From NCBI GenBank assembly GCA_963709505.1, contig CAVPXC010000010.1, positions 62,001 to 126,000 on the forward strand: a DNA stretch of 64,000 bases. The letters run 5' to 3'. Made by a program: the position numbers and the translations under genes. This DNA comes from CAVPXC01 sp963709505 (GTDB lineage Bacteria; Chloroflexota; Anaerolineae; JAAEKA01). Numbering within the stretch: the stretch's first letter is position 1; every line of letters starts with the position of its first letter. A model generated the notes under the pieces. It worked only from the letters and a program-made list of their open reading frames with translations. It had not been told where the DNA came from and did no database searches. Shown piece after piece: positions 41,928-50,034 of the stretch.

Positions 41928-42042
41928 GATGAATTCCTGCTTTCGCAGGAATGACGGTGGCCGTGGTTACCGGGATGGTTGCATCGCACCCGTGGCTCTC
42001 TTCGACCGTCATTCCTGCGAAAGCAGGAATCCATCTGATTAC
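41928..42042. repeat. Inverted repeat of the TCATTCCTGCGAAAGCAGG family, opposite arm order
   Basis: Arms CAGATGAATTCCTGCTTTCG, then CAGGAATGACGG, and its complement ending GGAATCCATCTG, about 50 bases apart. Confidence 0.8.
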
Positions 42043-42180
42043 CACTCAAAGCGAGAACCCTAGATGAATCCCTCGTTCTGCTTCCAGCTATCGACAACCG
42101 CCGCCAGGACCTACTCGACCGGCGCCGGCTACTTCCAAGAAAAGTGCAGGTGCCCAGTTCTAGAATCACGGGCTGTCGCA

Positions 42181-42214
42181 AAAAAAAGGGCCTTTCTTCC
42201 GAGAAAGGTCCTTT
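42181..42214 (-). terminator. Terminator of the cytidylate-kinase/zinc-ribbon unit
   Basis: Read on the minus strand: stem GGACCTTTCT, loop, AGAAAGGCCC, followed by eight T. The same stem sequence recurs in two hairpins at 49398-49485. Confidence 0.75.
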
Positions 42215-42234
42215 CAATGGGCTACCCCTGGATC

Positions 42235-42420
42235 TCAGTCCTCATGTTCCGCCGGCTCGATATGCTCCGCCCCGGCCAGCCGGCCGACCAGGCGTTGTGG
42301 TTGATGGATCAGCGTCGGCAGGCATTGCGAGCAGATCCAGGCTTGTTCGCCTGCGTAGCGAAGCGAAACGAGCGGGATGATGGTTTCATCGCGGCCGCAA
42401 CTGAGGCACTGATAGGTCAT
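42235..42420 (-). CDS. Small zinc-ribbon protein
   Basis: A 61-residue protein with two CxxC pairs (CLSCGRDE near residue 5 and ICSQCLP near 34), a zinc-ribbon arrangement, and an acidic C-terminus (EHIEPAEHED). It starts at ATG 42420, about 60 bases after the end of the cytidylate-kinase-like gene, and is followed by a terminator. Function unknown; such small ribbons often bind ribosomes or RNA polymerase. Confidence 0.65.
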   Translation of the reverse strand: MTYQCLSCGRDETIIPLVSLRYAGEQAWICSQCLPTLIHQPQRLVGRLAGAEHIEPAEHED

Positions 42421-42476
42421 AGTGAGCGCCTTTCTTTGGCTTGCGCCAACCTGTACCAATCTATGTTTGGCTCCGG

Positions 42477-42968
42477 CTAGGCCGGAACAGTCAGACACGC
42501 CACCGCCTGGATGACCAGGTCGGCCGCGACCGCCGGTGTTATCTTGCTGGTGTTGATGACCAGGTCGTAGAGCGAGGGATCGGCTGGGTCGGCGTTGTAG
42601 TAGTGCTTGACGTAGCCGGCCGAGGCTTGGTCGCTCACGCTCACTTGTTCACGCGCCTCGTCGGCAGTCAATCCTTTGCTGTCTTGTGCGCGCCGGATCC
42701 GCATCTCCACCGGAGCCACCACACGCACGTGCAACACGTCAGGCATATCACGGAGCGCGAGCTGCCCGCCGCGGCCAAGTATGACCGCCCCACCTTGCCC
42801 ATGGGTGCTACGGATGAAATTTTGGACCAGCGCCACCGATCCCGCCTGGGCGCCCAGGCTTGCCATCAGGTCCTTGTCAAAGTATCGATAGCCTAACCGA
42901 TCGCAAAGTAGCCGGGCGATCTCGTCGCCTCCACTTGCGTACTGCCGAGAAATCGTAATGACCGTCAT
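42477..42968 (-). CDS. Cytidylate-kinase-like protein (Cytidylate_kin2), internally shortened
   Basis: A 163-residue protein of the cytidylate kinase-like family: MTVITISRQYASGGDEIARL (P-loop-like start), YRYFDKDLM, then SVALVQNFIRSTHGQGGAVI, LGRGGQLALRDMPDVLHVRV, VAPVEMRIRRAQ and KHYYNADPADPSLYDLVINT. Between FDKDLMASLGAQAG and SVALVQ the family normally has 50-70 more residues (NMP-binding part); these are absent without a frame change. ATG 42968 directly starts the conserved strand. Kinase function is doubtful. Confidence 0.7.
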   Translation of the reverse strand: MTVITISRQYASGGDEIARLLCDRLGYRYFDKDLMASLGAQAGSVALVQNFIRSTHGQGGAVILGRGGQLALRDMPDVLHVRVVAPVEMRIRRAQDSKGLTADEAREQVSVSDQASAGYVKHYYNADPADPSLYDLVINTSKITPAVAADLVIQAVACLTVPA

Positions 42969-43018
42969 AATCTGGCTCCTTTTGCTTGCGCTTGCCTGCT
43001 CTACAGCAAACATGCAGG

Positions 43019-43080
43019 CCGGTAGCCCCGGGTGGGTTAAGGGTTACGCTGCCCCCAATTGAGCTACCAGGCGAGGCAAT
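43019..43080 (-). other. Structured leader with tRNA-like string
   Basis: In the upstream region of the kinase-like gene, GGTAGCTCAATTGGGGGCAG and a terminal GGGGCTACC can close a stem (GGTAGC with GCTACC). It resembles a tRNA D-arm but lacks a T-arm and a paired anticodon stem. Confidence 0.3.
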
Positions 43081-43150
43081 CCCACAGTTATATCCACCTC
43101 ATCTACCATTATACACCCGCTAGGTGCACTTTTCAATAGGGTTGTTCAGA

Positions 43151-43231
43151 CGGGTGTATTTCAAGTTGGGGGCAGACCCTTTGGGTTTTGCGCAAACCCG
43201 AAGGGTCTGCCCCCAACTTGAAATACACCCG
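43151..43231. repeat. 81-bp near-perfect palindrome, copy 1
   Basis: CGGGTGTATTTCAAGTTGGG, then GGCAGACCC, is mirrored exactly on the other side of a short centre (GGGTTTTGCGCAAACCC). Copy 2 of the same length is at 54979-55059. It abuts the stop of the hydrolase gene. Confidence 0.9.
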
Positions 43232-43232
43232 G

Positions 43233-44522
43233 TCAGACCATCAACGCCAGGAATCGCTCGACGTCGTACGTCGCGGCTTGTGCCGCAGGAGAGATGCGCG
43301 GCAGCACCAGGTCGAAGGCATGGTCGCTGTTGGGAAACTCGACCAACACGGAGGGCACGCCGGCCGTCTGCAGGAGCTGGTGCAGCCGGCGCACCGAGCG
43401 GCTCATGCCGAAGATGTCGGCGGTGCCTTGCAGCAAAAGCGTCGGCGGGCAGTGCGGACCCACCCGACCACTGGGCGAGAGCTGCTCGTAGAGGTCGGGC
43501 CGCTCGGACGGCTCCGCTCCGAGCAGATGCACGACATAGTTGCCGGCGTCCTCGACCGGCGTGCCGGGCGGCACCAGGCCACCTATCTGCAGCAGGGTTT
43601 CCACCAGAGCACCATACGGACGGATGCGCTTGCGCCGTATCAGGCGTTCGCGGTTCCGCTCCACATCCTGATACACATCGAGGAAATCGGTCGGGCCGTA
43701 AAACGAGACCACGGCCCGTGCAGAGGTGTCCACAGTGCTGCCGTCCGGCTGCAAGGCCGCATCGTTGGGCGTGTACGCCGCCAGAAGCGCCAGGTGCCCG
43801 CCGGCCGAGCCACCGATCAAAACGATGCGCTCCGGGTTCACGCCGTAGGCTGCGGCGTTTTGCTTCAGCCAGATCAGGCTGCGCTTGACGTCGCCCACCA
43901 TGCCGGGCACGTCGGTCGCCGGCGCCAGGGTGTAGTCGATGTCCATCACGACGTGCCCCTGGCCGGCCAGACGGCGGAAAAAGGGCCGCGTGCCCATGTC
44001 CTTCGTGCCCAGCCGCCACGCGCCGCCGTGGACGTAGAGCACCCCCAGGCCGCTGCGGGCCTGGTCCGTGGGCGGCTGCCACAGATCGGCAATCAGGTCC
44101 TTGCCTGTTGCCGGGTTGACACCGTAGATCACGTTTTGATTGCACAGACCACGCGGGGGCAACGGCGCCACTGGCGTCCAACGGCGGGCAAGAAAGTGTT
44201 CACGACCCGTTTCCGGGAGGCGCTTTTGCCAGTCCGGCCCAAAGGCCTGCTCGAAGCCTTTATGCGGCGCGACCGTCTGTGCGACGTAACGCACGGAGAT
44301 CAAGGCGCCAAGCAGCCCGAAGCTGGCAGCCAGCGGGTCGCGACGTTTCAGGCCGGCCAGCGCCAGCGCGGCGCCGATCAGCGCCACAAGCGGAGCGACC
44401 GCGCAAGCCAGCAACTTCAGCGGCCAGAGCACGATGCCGGAAGTTCTATACTTCAGGTCTGCCACGGTCAGCGCGCCCAGAAGGGCGGTGGCAACGCTCG
44501 TTAAGCGGAGAAGCCAGGTCAT
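43233..44522 (-). CDS. Membrane-anchored alpha/beta hydrolase (esterase/lipase, HSL-like)
   Basis: A 429-residue protein. Residues 1-75 contain three hydrophobic segments; residues 130-429 are an alpha/beta hydrolase with oxyanion VHGGAW, nucleophile GGSAGGH, DYTLAP, and the acid/histidine region LLLQGTADIFGM and NSDHAFDL. This is the pattern of hormone-sensitive-lipase and BD-FAE-type esterases. The substrate is likely a short ester. It ends two bases before the 81-bp palindrome. Confidence 0.85.
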   Translation of the reverse strand: MTWLLRLTSVATALLGALTVADLKYRTSGIVLWPLKLLACAVAPLVALIGAALALAGLKRRDPLAASFGLLGALISVRYVAQTVAPHKGFEQAFGPDWQKRLPETGREHFLARRWTPVAPLPPRGLCNQNVIYGVNPATGKDLIADLWQPPTDQARSGLGVLYVHGGAWRLGTKDMGTRPFFRRLAGQGHVVMDIDYTLAPATDVPGMVGDVKRSLIWLKQNAAAYGVNPERIVLIGGSAGGHLALLAAYTPNDAALQPDGSTVDTSARAVVSFYGPTDFLDVYQDVERNRERLIRRKRIRPYGALVETLLQIGGLVPPGTPVEDAGNYVVHLLGAEPSERPDLYEQLSPSGRVGPHCPPTLLLQGTADIFGMSRSVRRLHQLLQTAGVPSVLVEFPNSDHAFDLVLPRISPAAQAATYDVERFLALMV

Positions 44523-44532
44523 AGCATCATCT

Positions 44533-44634
44533 CCGAGACTCCTGAACTTGTTCAGGCTCCGACCTACCCAGCGGACTCCTGAACTTGTTCAGGCTCCGAC
44601 CGGTCGGACCGCCTCGACAAGTCGAGGAGTCCTG
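44533..44634. repeat. CCTGAACTTGTTCAGG / CCTCGACAAGTCGAGG palindromes
   Basis: Three 16-base palindromes in tandem with ACTC/GAGT flanks, upstream of the hydrolase gene. Related groups lie at 50041-50155 and 59440-59498. Confidence 0.8.
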
Positions 44635-44640
44635 AACCGA

Positions 44641-44684
44641 AAAAAGCAAAAACCGGGCTTCCTCTGTCGTGAGAAAACCCGGTT
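44641..44684 (-). terminator. Intrinsic terminator of the trkA pair
   Basis: On the minus strand AACCGGG (44684-44678) pairs with CCCGGTT (44657-44651), followed by TTTGCTTTTTT, 12 bases after the stop. Confidence 0.65.
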
Positions 44685-44695
44685 GTGGAGCGGGG

Positions 44696-45373
44696 TTATT
44701 TTCCGTTGCCCGGCGGTGCAAACAGCTCGGCAAGCTGGTCAGCACCTTTGCGGTCGGTGACCGCCAGCACTTCATCGCCTACCTCGAACGTGGTGACGCC
44801 GCGCGGCACGACGATTTCGCCATGGCGAATGATGGCGGCGACGACGCACTGTTCGGGGAAACGGATGTCCTTGATGGCCTGGCCCAGTACTTTGGCATTC
44901 GCCGGGATCTTCTCCTCGACGAGCGAGTACTTGCCGCGACGCAGCTTGAGCAGGGTCATCATGTCGCCCATGGACATCTCTTCCATGATCAGGCTGGCCA
45001 TGACTTCGGCGTTGTTGAATGACACGTCGACGTGAAATTTCTCGTCGAACAGCCAGGCCGCACGCGGGTTGTTGACGCGGGCAATCGTCCGATTGATGTT
45101 GTAGCGCTCCCGGGCCAGGAAGCAGATGGCCAGGTTCTCGGCGTCGTTGTCGGTGGTGGCCGCAACGACGTCAGCCTTGCGAATGCCGGCTTGCTCCAGA
45201 ATGCGCGGATCGGTCGGGCTGCCTTCGTAGATCGCCTCCGTGGGCATCTCGTAGTGGACGCGGGCCAGGATCTCAGGTCGATTTTCGATCAGGTGGACAA
45301 CATGCTCTTGGGCGAGCAGCAAGGACGCGAGTTGGGTGCCGGTCCTGCCGCCGCCAGCGACGATGACAAACAT
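44696..45373 (-). CDS. trkA: TrkA-type potassium channel/transporter regulatory protein (second copy)
   Basis: A 225-residue RCK protein: nucleotide-binding VIVAGGGRTGTQLASLLLAQ, acidic end HLIENRPE, then TTDNDAENLAICFLA (TrkA_N), and a TrkA_C domain from about residue 150 (IPANAKVLGQAIKDIRFPEQ). It binds NAD(H) or nucleotides and gates K+ uptake. It follows the first TrkA gene by 13 bases and ends at a terminator. Start ATG 45373 matches the Rossmann strand. Confidence 0.9.
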   Translation of the reverse strand: MFVIVAGGGRTGTQLASLLLAQEHVVHLIENRPEILARVHYEMPTEAIYEGSPTDPRILEQAGIRKADVVAATTDNDAENLAICFLARERYNINRTIARVNNPRAAWLFDEKFHVDVSFNNAEVMASLIMEEMSMGDMMTLLKLRRGKYSLVEEKIPANAKVLGQAIKDIRFPEQCVVAAIIRHGEIVVPRGVTTFEVGDEVLAVTDRKGADQLAELFAPPGNGK

Positions 45374-45386
45374 AGCGTTGATCCTC

Positions 45387-46031
45387 TCAGCAGACTTTCT
45401 GGCGCAGGGCCGCCATGCCATCGACCGTGGCGCTGACGTGTACCACGTCACCGCTCTGCAGGCGCATGTCAGGGGTGGGCAGCATGCCGCGGCCGGCGCG
45501 GGTCACCGCAGCCACGATACACGGCCCGACTGCGGCCAGGTCCTGGACGGTTTTGCCATCCCAGGTCGCCGGCACCATCAGGTCGCAGATCTCAACTTCG
45601 CCGTTGCCGGCTGAGAGCTGCGGGTGCACCGAGCCGCCTTCCAGCAACTCCTCCATGCGTTGTGCGCCCCAACTGCTGGAGCTGACCACCTGTAGACCGA
45701 AGGTCTCGATCAGCGTACGCCAGCGGGGATCGTAGTTGCGCACTGCCACGCGCGGCACCTTGTACACCGTGCTGGCGATGCGTCCGATGACGCCGTTGAG
45801 CGCATCGGAATTGGTGACAGCCGCCAGGGCATCGGCGCTGTCGATGCCGGCGCGGTGCAGCACGGCCTCGGAGAGCACGTCGCCCTCCAGGGTACGCCCG
45901 CGGAAATCGGGCGGCAGATCCTTGAAAGCGTCCTGCGAGCGGTCGATCACACACACGCGGTGGCCGTTTGTGAACAGCCGGTAGGCCAACTCCGCGCCCA
46001 CGCGGCCGCAGCCGACGACGATGACATTCAT
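45387..46031 (-). CDS. trkA: TrkA-type potassium transport regulatory protein (first copy)
   Basis: A 214-residue RCK protein: MNVIVVGCGRVGAELAYRLF with the GxGxxG site, CVIDRSQDAF, LAAVTNSDALNGVIGRIAS, and a TrkA_C domain (VPATWDGKTVQDLAAVG). It starts three bases after the KimA-like permease gene, so the three genes form one operon. It may form a heteromeric gating ring with the second TrkA protein. Confidence 0.9.
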   Translation of the reverse strand: MNVIVVGCGRVGAELAYRLFTNGHRVCVIDRSQDAFKDLPPDFRGRTLEGDVLSEAVLHRAGIDSADALAAVTNSDALNGVIGRIASTVYKVPRVAVRNYDPRWRTLIETFGLQVVSSSSWGAQRMEELLEGGSVHPQLSAGNGEVEICDLMVPATWDGKTVQDLAAVGPCIVAAVTRAGRGMLPTPDMRLQSGDVVHVSATVDGMAALRQKVC

Positions 46032-46033
46032 GA

Positions 46034-47926
46034 TTAGCTCTCTACTTCCTGTTTGTTGTTATCGCTGAGCTGGTAGGGGACGTCCATGATCACCACGTCC
46101 GGCATGGAGCGGAAGGCAAAACGCAGCGTCAGCGCTGCCTGGGTGTGCAGCAGGTTCTGCCACCAGTGCTCCGGCACGAACTCCGGCACGACCACATTGA
46201 TGGTTTCGTTCGGCTGGCGGTGCGCGGCTACGGCCGCGATGTAGTCCATCAAGGGTTCGTGCAACAGGCGATAGGGTGAGTCCAGGATGACCAGGCGCAC
46301 GCCTTCGCCCCAAATGTCCCACTTCTGCCTGATTTTTTCGGCTTGCTCCGGATCGATCGAGACGTGCACGGCCGTGACGTCGTTGGAGAGCGAGCGAGCA
46401 AAGCGCAGCGCGTGCAAGGTCCCTTGGTGCACACCGCTGACGGGCAAAATGACGCGTTTTCGCATGATGCCGGGCGGCGCGGCGTACGTCTCCAATGAGA
46501 GGCGCTTGGCCAAGGCCTGATAGTGCCGGTGAATGGCGTAGAAGACGCCGACGATCGCAGGCATGAGGATGAGCACAATCCACGCACCGTCTGCGAATTT
46601 GGTTACCGCAAATACCACTGCTACGACTGCAGTCAGTATTGCGCCAACGGCATTGATGGTCATCTTGAGCTGCCAGCGTGGGTCAGGGTGTAGCGGAGTC
46701 GCATGCTGGTGCACCACGTACGCCTCCTCCCCTTTGGTGAGCTTGCCGGTCCTCGACCAACGGCGTGCCATGCCGGCTTGGGAAAGGGTAAAGGACAGGA
46801 AGACGCCGATGGCGTACAGCGGGATCAAGGCCGTGACGCTGGCTTGGAAGATGATGATCAGCAGACACGCGACCAGCGCAAGGAAGATGATGCCGCGCGA
46901 GAAGACCAGCCGGCTGCCCCGAAAGGCCAGGTAACGCGGCAAAAAGCCATCGGCGGCCAACAGTGCGCTGAGGCGAGGAAAGTCGGCAAAAGAGGTATTT
47001 GTAGCCATGATCAAGATGACGGTAGTCGCAGCCATCATCAGATAATACAGGACATTCTCTCCGTTGTAGATGGTGCGCGCCATCTGCGAGATCACCGTTT
47101 CGGATTCGGAAGGAACGGCGCCGATCTGCTGGCTCAAGAAGGTGATGGCCAGGAGCAGGACTCCGAGGATGGAGGACATCCAGATCAAGGTGATGCCTGC
47201 GTTCCGGCTCTTCGGCTCGCTAAACGCAGGAATTCCGTTTGAAATAGCCTCGACACCGGTCAGGGCGCTGGTACCGCTGGAGAAGGCTTTCAAGAGCAGA
47301 AAGAAAGTCACCGCCTGGGCAGCGTGCACGACCTCCATTTCCGGCGGATCGACCACCGTGCCCAACGTTCCGGTAAAGAAGCGAAACAATCCAAACGCAA
47401 CCGTGCCAAACATCATGACCACGAAGAAATAGGTAGGTATGGCAAAAGCCGCGCCCGATTCCTTGACGCCGCGCAGGTTGACCAGCATAACAAACAGCAC
47501 CAAGCCGACGGCAATCGGTACGCGCCAAGGATAGAGACCCTCAAAGGCAGAGGTAATCTGAGCTACACCGGATGACACCGACACCGCGACAGTCAGGATG
47601 TAATCGGTAAGCAAGGCCGCGCCTGCAACCATGGCTGGCTTCTGGCCAAGATTGTCATAGGAGACGATGTAGGAGCCGCCGCCGTTGGGGTAGGCGTGGA
47701 TTGTTTGCTCGTAGGAGATCGTGACGATAGTTAACAAGATCACGATGGCGATCGAGATCGGAAAGGCAAAGACGAACGCTGTTGCGCCGACGCTGGCCAG
47801 CACCACAAGCATCTCCTGGGTGGCGTAGGCGGTCGAGGAGAGTGCATCCGAAGCAAAGACCGCCAGGCCAACTTTTTTGCTGATCGTCTGATGCGGAGCA
47901 TCGGCTGTGGGCAGCGGCCGGCCCAA
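46034..47926 (-). CDS. KimA-like potassium/amino-acid permease (APC superfamily), N-terminus frameshifted
   Basis: A 630-residue permease with about twelve helices: KVGLAVFASDALSSTAYATQ and YPNGGGSYIVSYDNLG, the signature of KimA (YdaO) K+ importers, then ALTGVEAISNGIPAF, and a cytoplasmic C-terminal domain of about 170 residues (KRVILPVSGVHQGTLHALRF). A further N-terminus starting at ATG 48011 (RPGTYKPPRSLANL) belongs to the same protein but is one frame away, with the shift near 47935. KimA imports K+ with protons and is inhibited by c-di-AMP. Coupling with two TrkA proteins supports K+ transport. Confidence 0.8.
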   Translation of the reverse strand: MGRPLPTADAPHQTISKKVGLAVFASDALSSTAYATQEMLVVLASVGATAFVFAFPISIAIVILLTIVTISYEQTIHAYPNGGGSYIVSYDNLGQKPAMVAGAALLTDYILTVAVSVSSGVAQITSAFEGLYPWRVPIAVGLVLFVMLVNLRGVKESGAAFAIPTYFFVVMMFGTVAFGLFRFFTGTLGTVVDPPEMEVVHAAQAVTFFLLLKAFSSGTSALTGVEAISNGIPAFSEPKSRNAGITLIWMSSILGVLLLAITFLSQQIGAVPSESETVISQMARTIYNGENVLYYLMMAATTVILIMATNTSFADFPRLSALLAADGFLPRYLAFRGSRLVFSRGIIFLALVACLLIIIFQASVTALIPLYAIGVFLSFTLSQAGMARRWSRTGKLTKGEEAYVVHQHATPLHPDPRWQLKMTINAVGAILTAVVAVVFAVTKFADGAWIVLILMPAIVGVFYAIHRHYQALAKRLSLETYAAPPGIMRKRVILPVSGVHQGTLHALRFARSLSNDVTAVHVSIDPEQAEKIRQKWDIWGEGVRLVILDSPYRLLHEPLMDYIAAVAAHRQPNETINVVVPEFVPEHWWQNLLHTQAALTLRFAFRSMPDVVIMDVPYQLSDNNKQEVES

Positions 47927-48011
47927 CAGCCAGGTTCGCCAAGGAACGCGGGGGTTTGTACGTGCCTGGCCGCCGCAGGACGGTAGTTCGGCTTTCTTCG
48001 TCGATCATCAT

Positions 48012-48358
48012 AGAACAACACGCTTATCTTTTCATTACACAAGAATGGTGGGCACGGACGCAGCCATCGTGCGTTCCTGACCCACCACCAATAGCGACTG
48101 CTGCCGTTTTGGCGTCTCACTCAATGTGGAGGCAGGCCACGACGACTGTTTGTGATGCTCCATTCTTTATACTCCGAAAGCCGTTTCCTGGCAAGTTGAA
48201 TTGCTGTGGCACCTTCGCAGGGCGCTGGCTCAAGAGTGTGTCTGCTTGTGAAAAAATTGTCAAATACAGCAGCTTGTGCTAAAGTAGTACAGCTAAGCGA
48301 CGAATACAGCATCATTCGGACACCTTCCAGAATCACCAAACACTGATAGGAGACACCC
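48012..48358. other. Divergent promoter region (permease / dehydrogenase)
   Basis: 347 bases with a plus-strand promoter at 48257-48285. TTGACA on the minus strand at about 48262 (inside TTGACAATTTTTTCAC) could serve the permease. No c-di-AMP (ydaO) riboswitch consensus was found by eye. Confidence 0.4.
48257..48285 (+). promoter_or_regulatory. Promoter of the lactate/malate dehydrogenase gene
   Basis: TTGTCA (48257-48262), 17 bases, TAAAGT (48280-48285). The gene starts at 48359 after AGGAG. Confidence 0.5.
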
Positions 48359-49318
48359 ATGAAAATCGGTATTGTCGGCAGCGGCCGCGTTGGCTCGACC
48401 GCAGCTTATGCTCTGATCAACCGTGGCATCGGCGGCCAGATCGTGATGACAGATATGGACATGAAGCGGGCCCAGGCCGAGGCCGCCGACCTGCTTCACG
48501 CAGTTCCCTTCGCCAACCCCATGCGGGTGACCGCGGGCGGCTATGAGGATCTCGAAGGCGCGGTGGCTGTCATCATCGCCGCCGGCGTGGGCCGCAGCGC
48601 CGGCGAAACCCGCCTCCAGCTTCTGACCCGCAACGCGCAGGTCTTCCAGCAGGTCGTGCCGGAGATCCTGAAGTACGCCCCTGACGCGATCCTGGTGATC
48701 GCCACCAACCCGGTAGACATCATGACTCACCTGGCGGCGCGCTACGCCGTCGAGGCAGGCGTGCCGGCAACCCATGTCGTGGGCTCGGGCACGACACTCG
48801 ACACGGCGCGCTATCGCGCGATCCTGGCGCGCACACTCGGCATCAGCGCACGCAACGTCCATGCCTACGTGATCGGCGAGCATGGCGACTTTGAGGTGCT
48901 CACTTGGTCGCGCGCCTTTATCGGCGGCATCCCGCTGGAGGACTTCTGCGCGCTTCGCCACATCGATCTCAACGACGAAATGCGGCAAAAGATCGACGAG
49001 GAGGTGCGCTTCGCCGGCCGCGACATCATCGCCGGTAAAGGCGCGACCTTCTACGGCATCGGCAGCGCGTTGGCGAACATCGTCGGCACAGTAATCAGCG
49101 ACCTGCAGTCCGTGCTCACCGTCTGTTCGCCCATACCGGACGTTGCAGGCGTGCCGGATGTGACCGTATCGATGCCACAGCTGGTCAGCAAGGAAGGCAT
49201 TTTGGCGACTTTCCCGCTGCCGCTCAGCGACGACGAACAGGCTAAGCTCAAGGCCAGCGCGCAGGTTGTGCGCGATGCCATCGTCAGCCTGGACGAGATG
49301 ATGGCCAAAGGATACTGA
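48359..49318 (+). CDS. L-lactate/malate dehydrogenase family enzyme with arginine at the specificity position
   Basis: A 319-residue NAD-dependent 2-hydroxyacid dehydrogenase. The cofactor site is IGIVGSGRVGSTAAYALI. Substrate loop: AGVGRSAGETRLQLL. Catalysis: ATNPVDIMTH, GSGTTLDTARYR and IGEHGDFEVLTWS with the active histidine. KGATFYGIG is LDH-like. Aligned through GETR, arginine stands where lactate dehydrogenases have Q102; this residue favours oxaloacetate over pyruvate. The rest resembles LDH rather than typical MDH (which has PGM in place of GE), so the preferred substrate is uncertain. The gene has its own promoter and a strong terminator. Confidence 0.85.
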   Translation: MKIGIVGSGRVGSTAAYALINRGIGGQIVMTDMDMKRAQAEAADLLHAVPFANPMRVTAGGYEDLEGAVAVIIAAGVGRSAGETRLQLLTRNAQVFQQVVPEILKYAPDAILVIATNPVDIMTHLAARYAVEAGVPATHVVGSGTTLDTARYRAILARTLGISARNVHAYVIGEHGDFEVLTWSRAFIGGIPLEDFCALRHIDLNDEMRQKIDEEVRFAGRDIIAGKGATFYGIGSALANIVGTVISDLQSVLTVCSPIPDVAGVPDVTVSMPQLVSKEGILATFPLPLSDDEQAKLKASAQVVRDAIVSLDEMMAKGY

Positions 49319-49330
49319 TCTTTTCAACCT

Positions 49331-49382
49331 GTAGGGGCGACCCTTGCGGTCGCCCGAGGGCAGGCGCAAGGCCATGCCCCTA
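49331..49382. repeat. TAGGGGCGACC palindromic repeat
   Basis: GTAGGGGCGACCCTTGCGG... with inverse arm ATGCCCCTAC; same type as 10979-11064. Confidence 0.65.
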
Positions 49383-49397
49383 CACCGGTACCAATAG

Positions 49398-49431
49398 AGC
49401 GGACCTTTCTCCGAAGAAAGGTCCGCTTTTC
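49398..49431 (+). terminator. Terminator of the dehydrogenase gene
   Basis: Stem AGCGGACCTTTCT / AGAAAGGTCCGCT (13 bp), loop CCGA, then TTTCT. Confidence 0.85.
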
Positions 49432-49449
49432 TGCCTTGGATTGTTGAAA

Positions 49450-49485
49450 AAGACTGGACCTTTCTTCCGAGAAAGGTCCAGTCTT
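49450..49485 (+). terminator. Second hairpin with the same stem core
   Basis: Fifteen paired bases (AAGACTGGACCTTTC and complement), loop TTCCGA. There is a weak T run on the plus strand and a CTTTTTC on the minus strand, so it may work in both directions. Confidence 0.6.
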
Positions 49486-49544
49486 GGTCTAAGTTGCGTG
49501 CTTATGCAGACATCTGCTCTGAGCGCAAGGAGGCTCTTGGCATC

Positions 49545-50034
49545 ATGGAAACACACCGGATGATAACGTTTACCCGTGAGGGCGTTCGTTTCACCCATCG
49601 CGTCGCCGGCGTTGCGATTGATGACGGGCGTGTCCTTCTGCACCAGTTCGAGGGAGAGGACTTCTGGGCGTTGCCCGGTGGCCGGGCCGAGCTGCTGGAG
49701 CCGGCCACCGAGACTTCTGCGGCGCGAGATGCGCGAGGAGCTGGCCATCGACGTCGACGTGATCAGGCTTTTATGGGTTGTGGAGAACTTCTTCGAATAC
49801 ACTGGACTGCGTTTCCACGAGCTCGGCCTCTATTTTCTGATGCAGGTGCCGGCTAACTGGTCTCAGCGCACCAGCCAAGGAGCATTCGAGGGCCACGAAG
49901 GGCATCACGTGCTGACGTTTCAGTGGTTTCCGCTGGACGATCTCGATCAAATACGCATCTTGCCGTCGTTTTTGCCTCAGGCGCTGCGGGAGTTGCCGTC
50001 AGAGGCCAGGCATGTCGTGCACATCGATTCTTGA
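49545..50034 (+). pseudogene. NUDIX hydrolase (one frameshift in the Nudix box)
   Basis: Front part: ITFTREGVRFTHRVAGVAID, DDGRVLLHQFEGEDFWALPG, GRAELLEPATE. After a one-base shift near 49715 the other frame gives REELAIDVDVIRLLWVVENF, FHELGLYFLMQ and HHVLTFQWFPLDDLDQ to the stop at 50034. Restored, it is a NUDIX enzyme of about 162 residues with a complete box (GGRAELLE...REELAID), of the NudG/MutT-like type. The reading ATG at 49545 follows AAGGAGG. Confidence 0.75.

Larger units (their letters stand above)
41673..42234. other. Repeat-rich spacer
   Basis: 562 bases without a recognised gene. Holds an inverted repeat (41928-42042), a CCTACTCGACC fragment near 42112 and the terminator 42181-42214. 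Confidence 0.5.

Noticed and set aside
43019..43080. tRNA gene on the minus strand (GGTAGCTCAATTGG resembles a D-arm)
   Set aside because: No T-arm, the anticodon stem does not pair, and no acceptor stem was found.
48012..48358. c-di-AMP (ydaO) riboswitch upstream of the KimA-like gene
   Set aside because: The conserved core segments are not visible on the minus strand.
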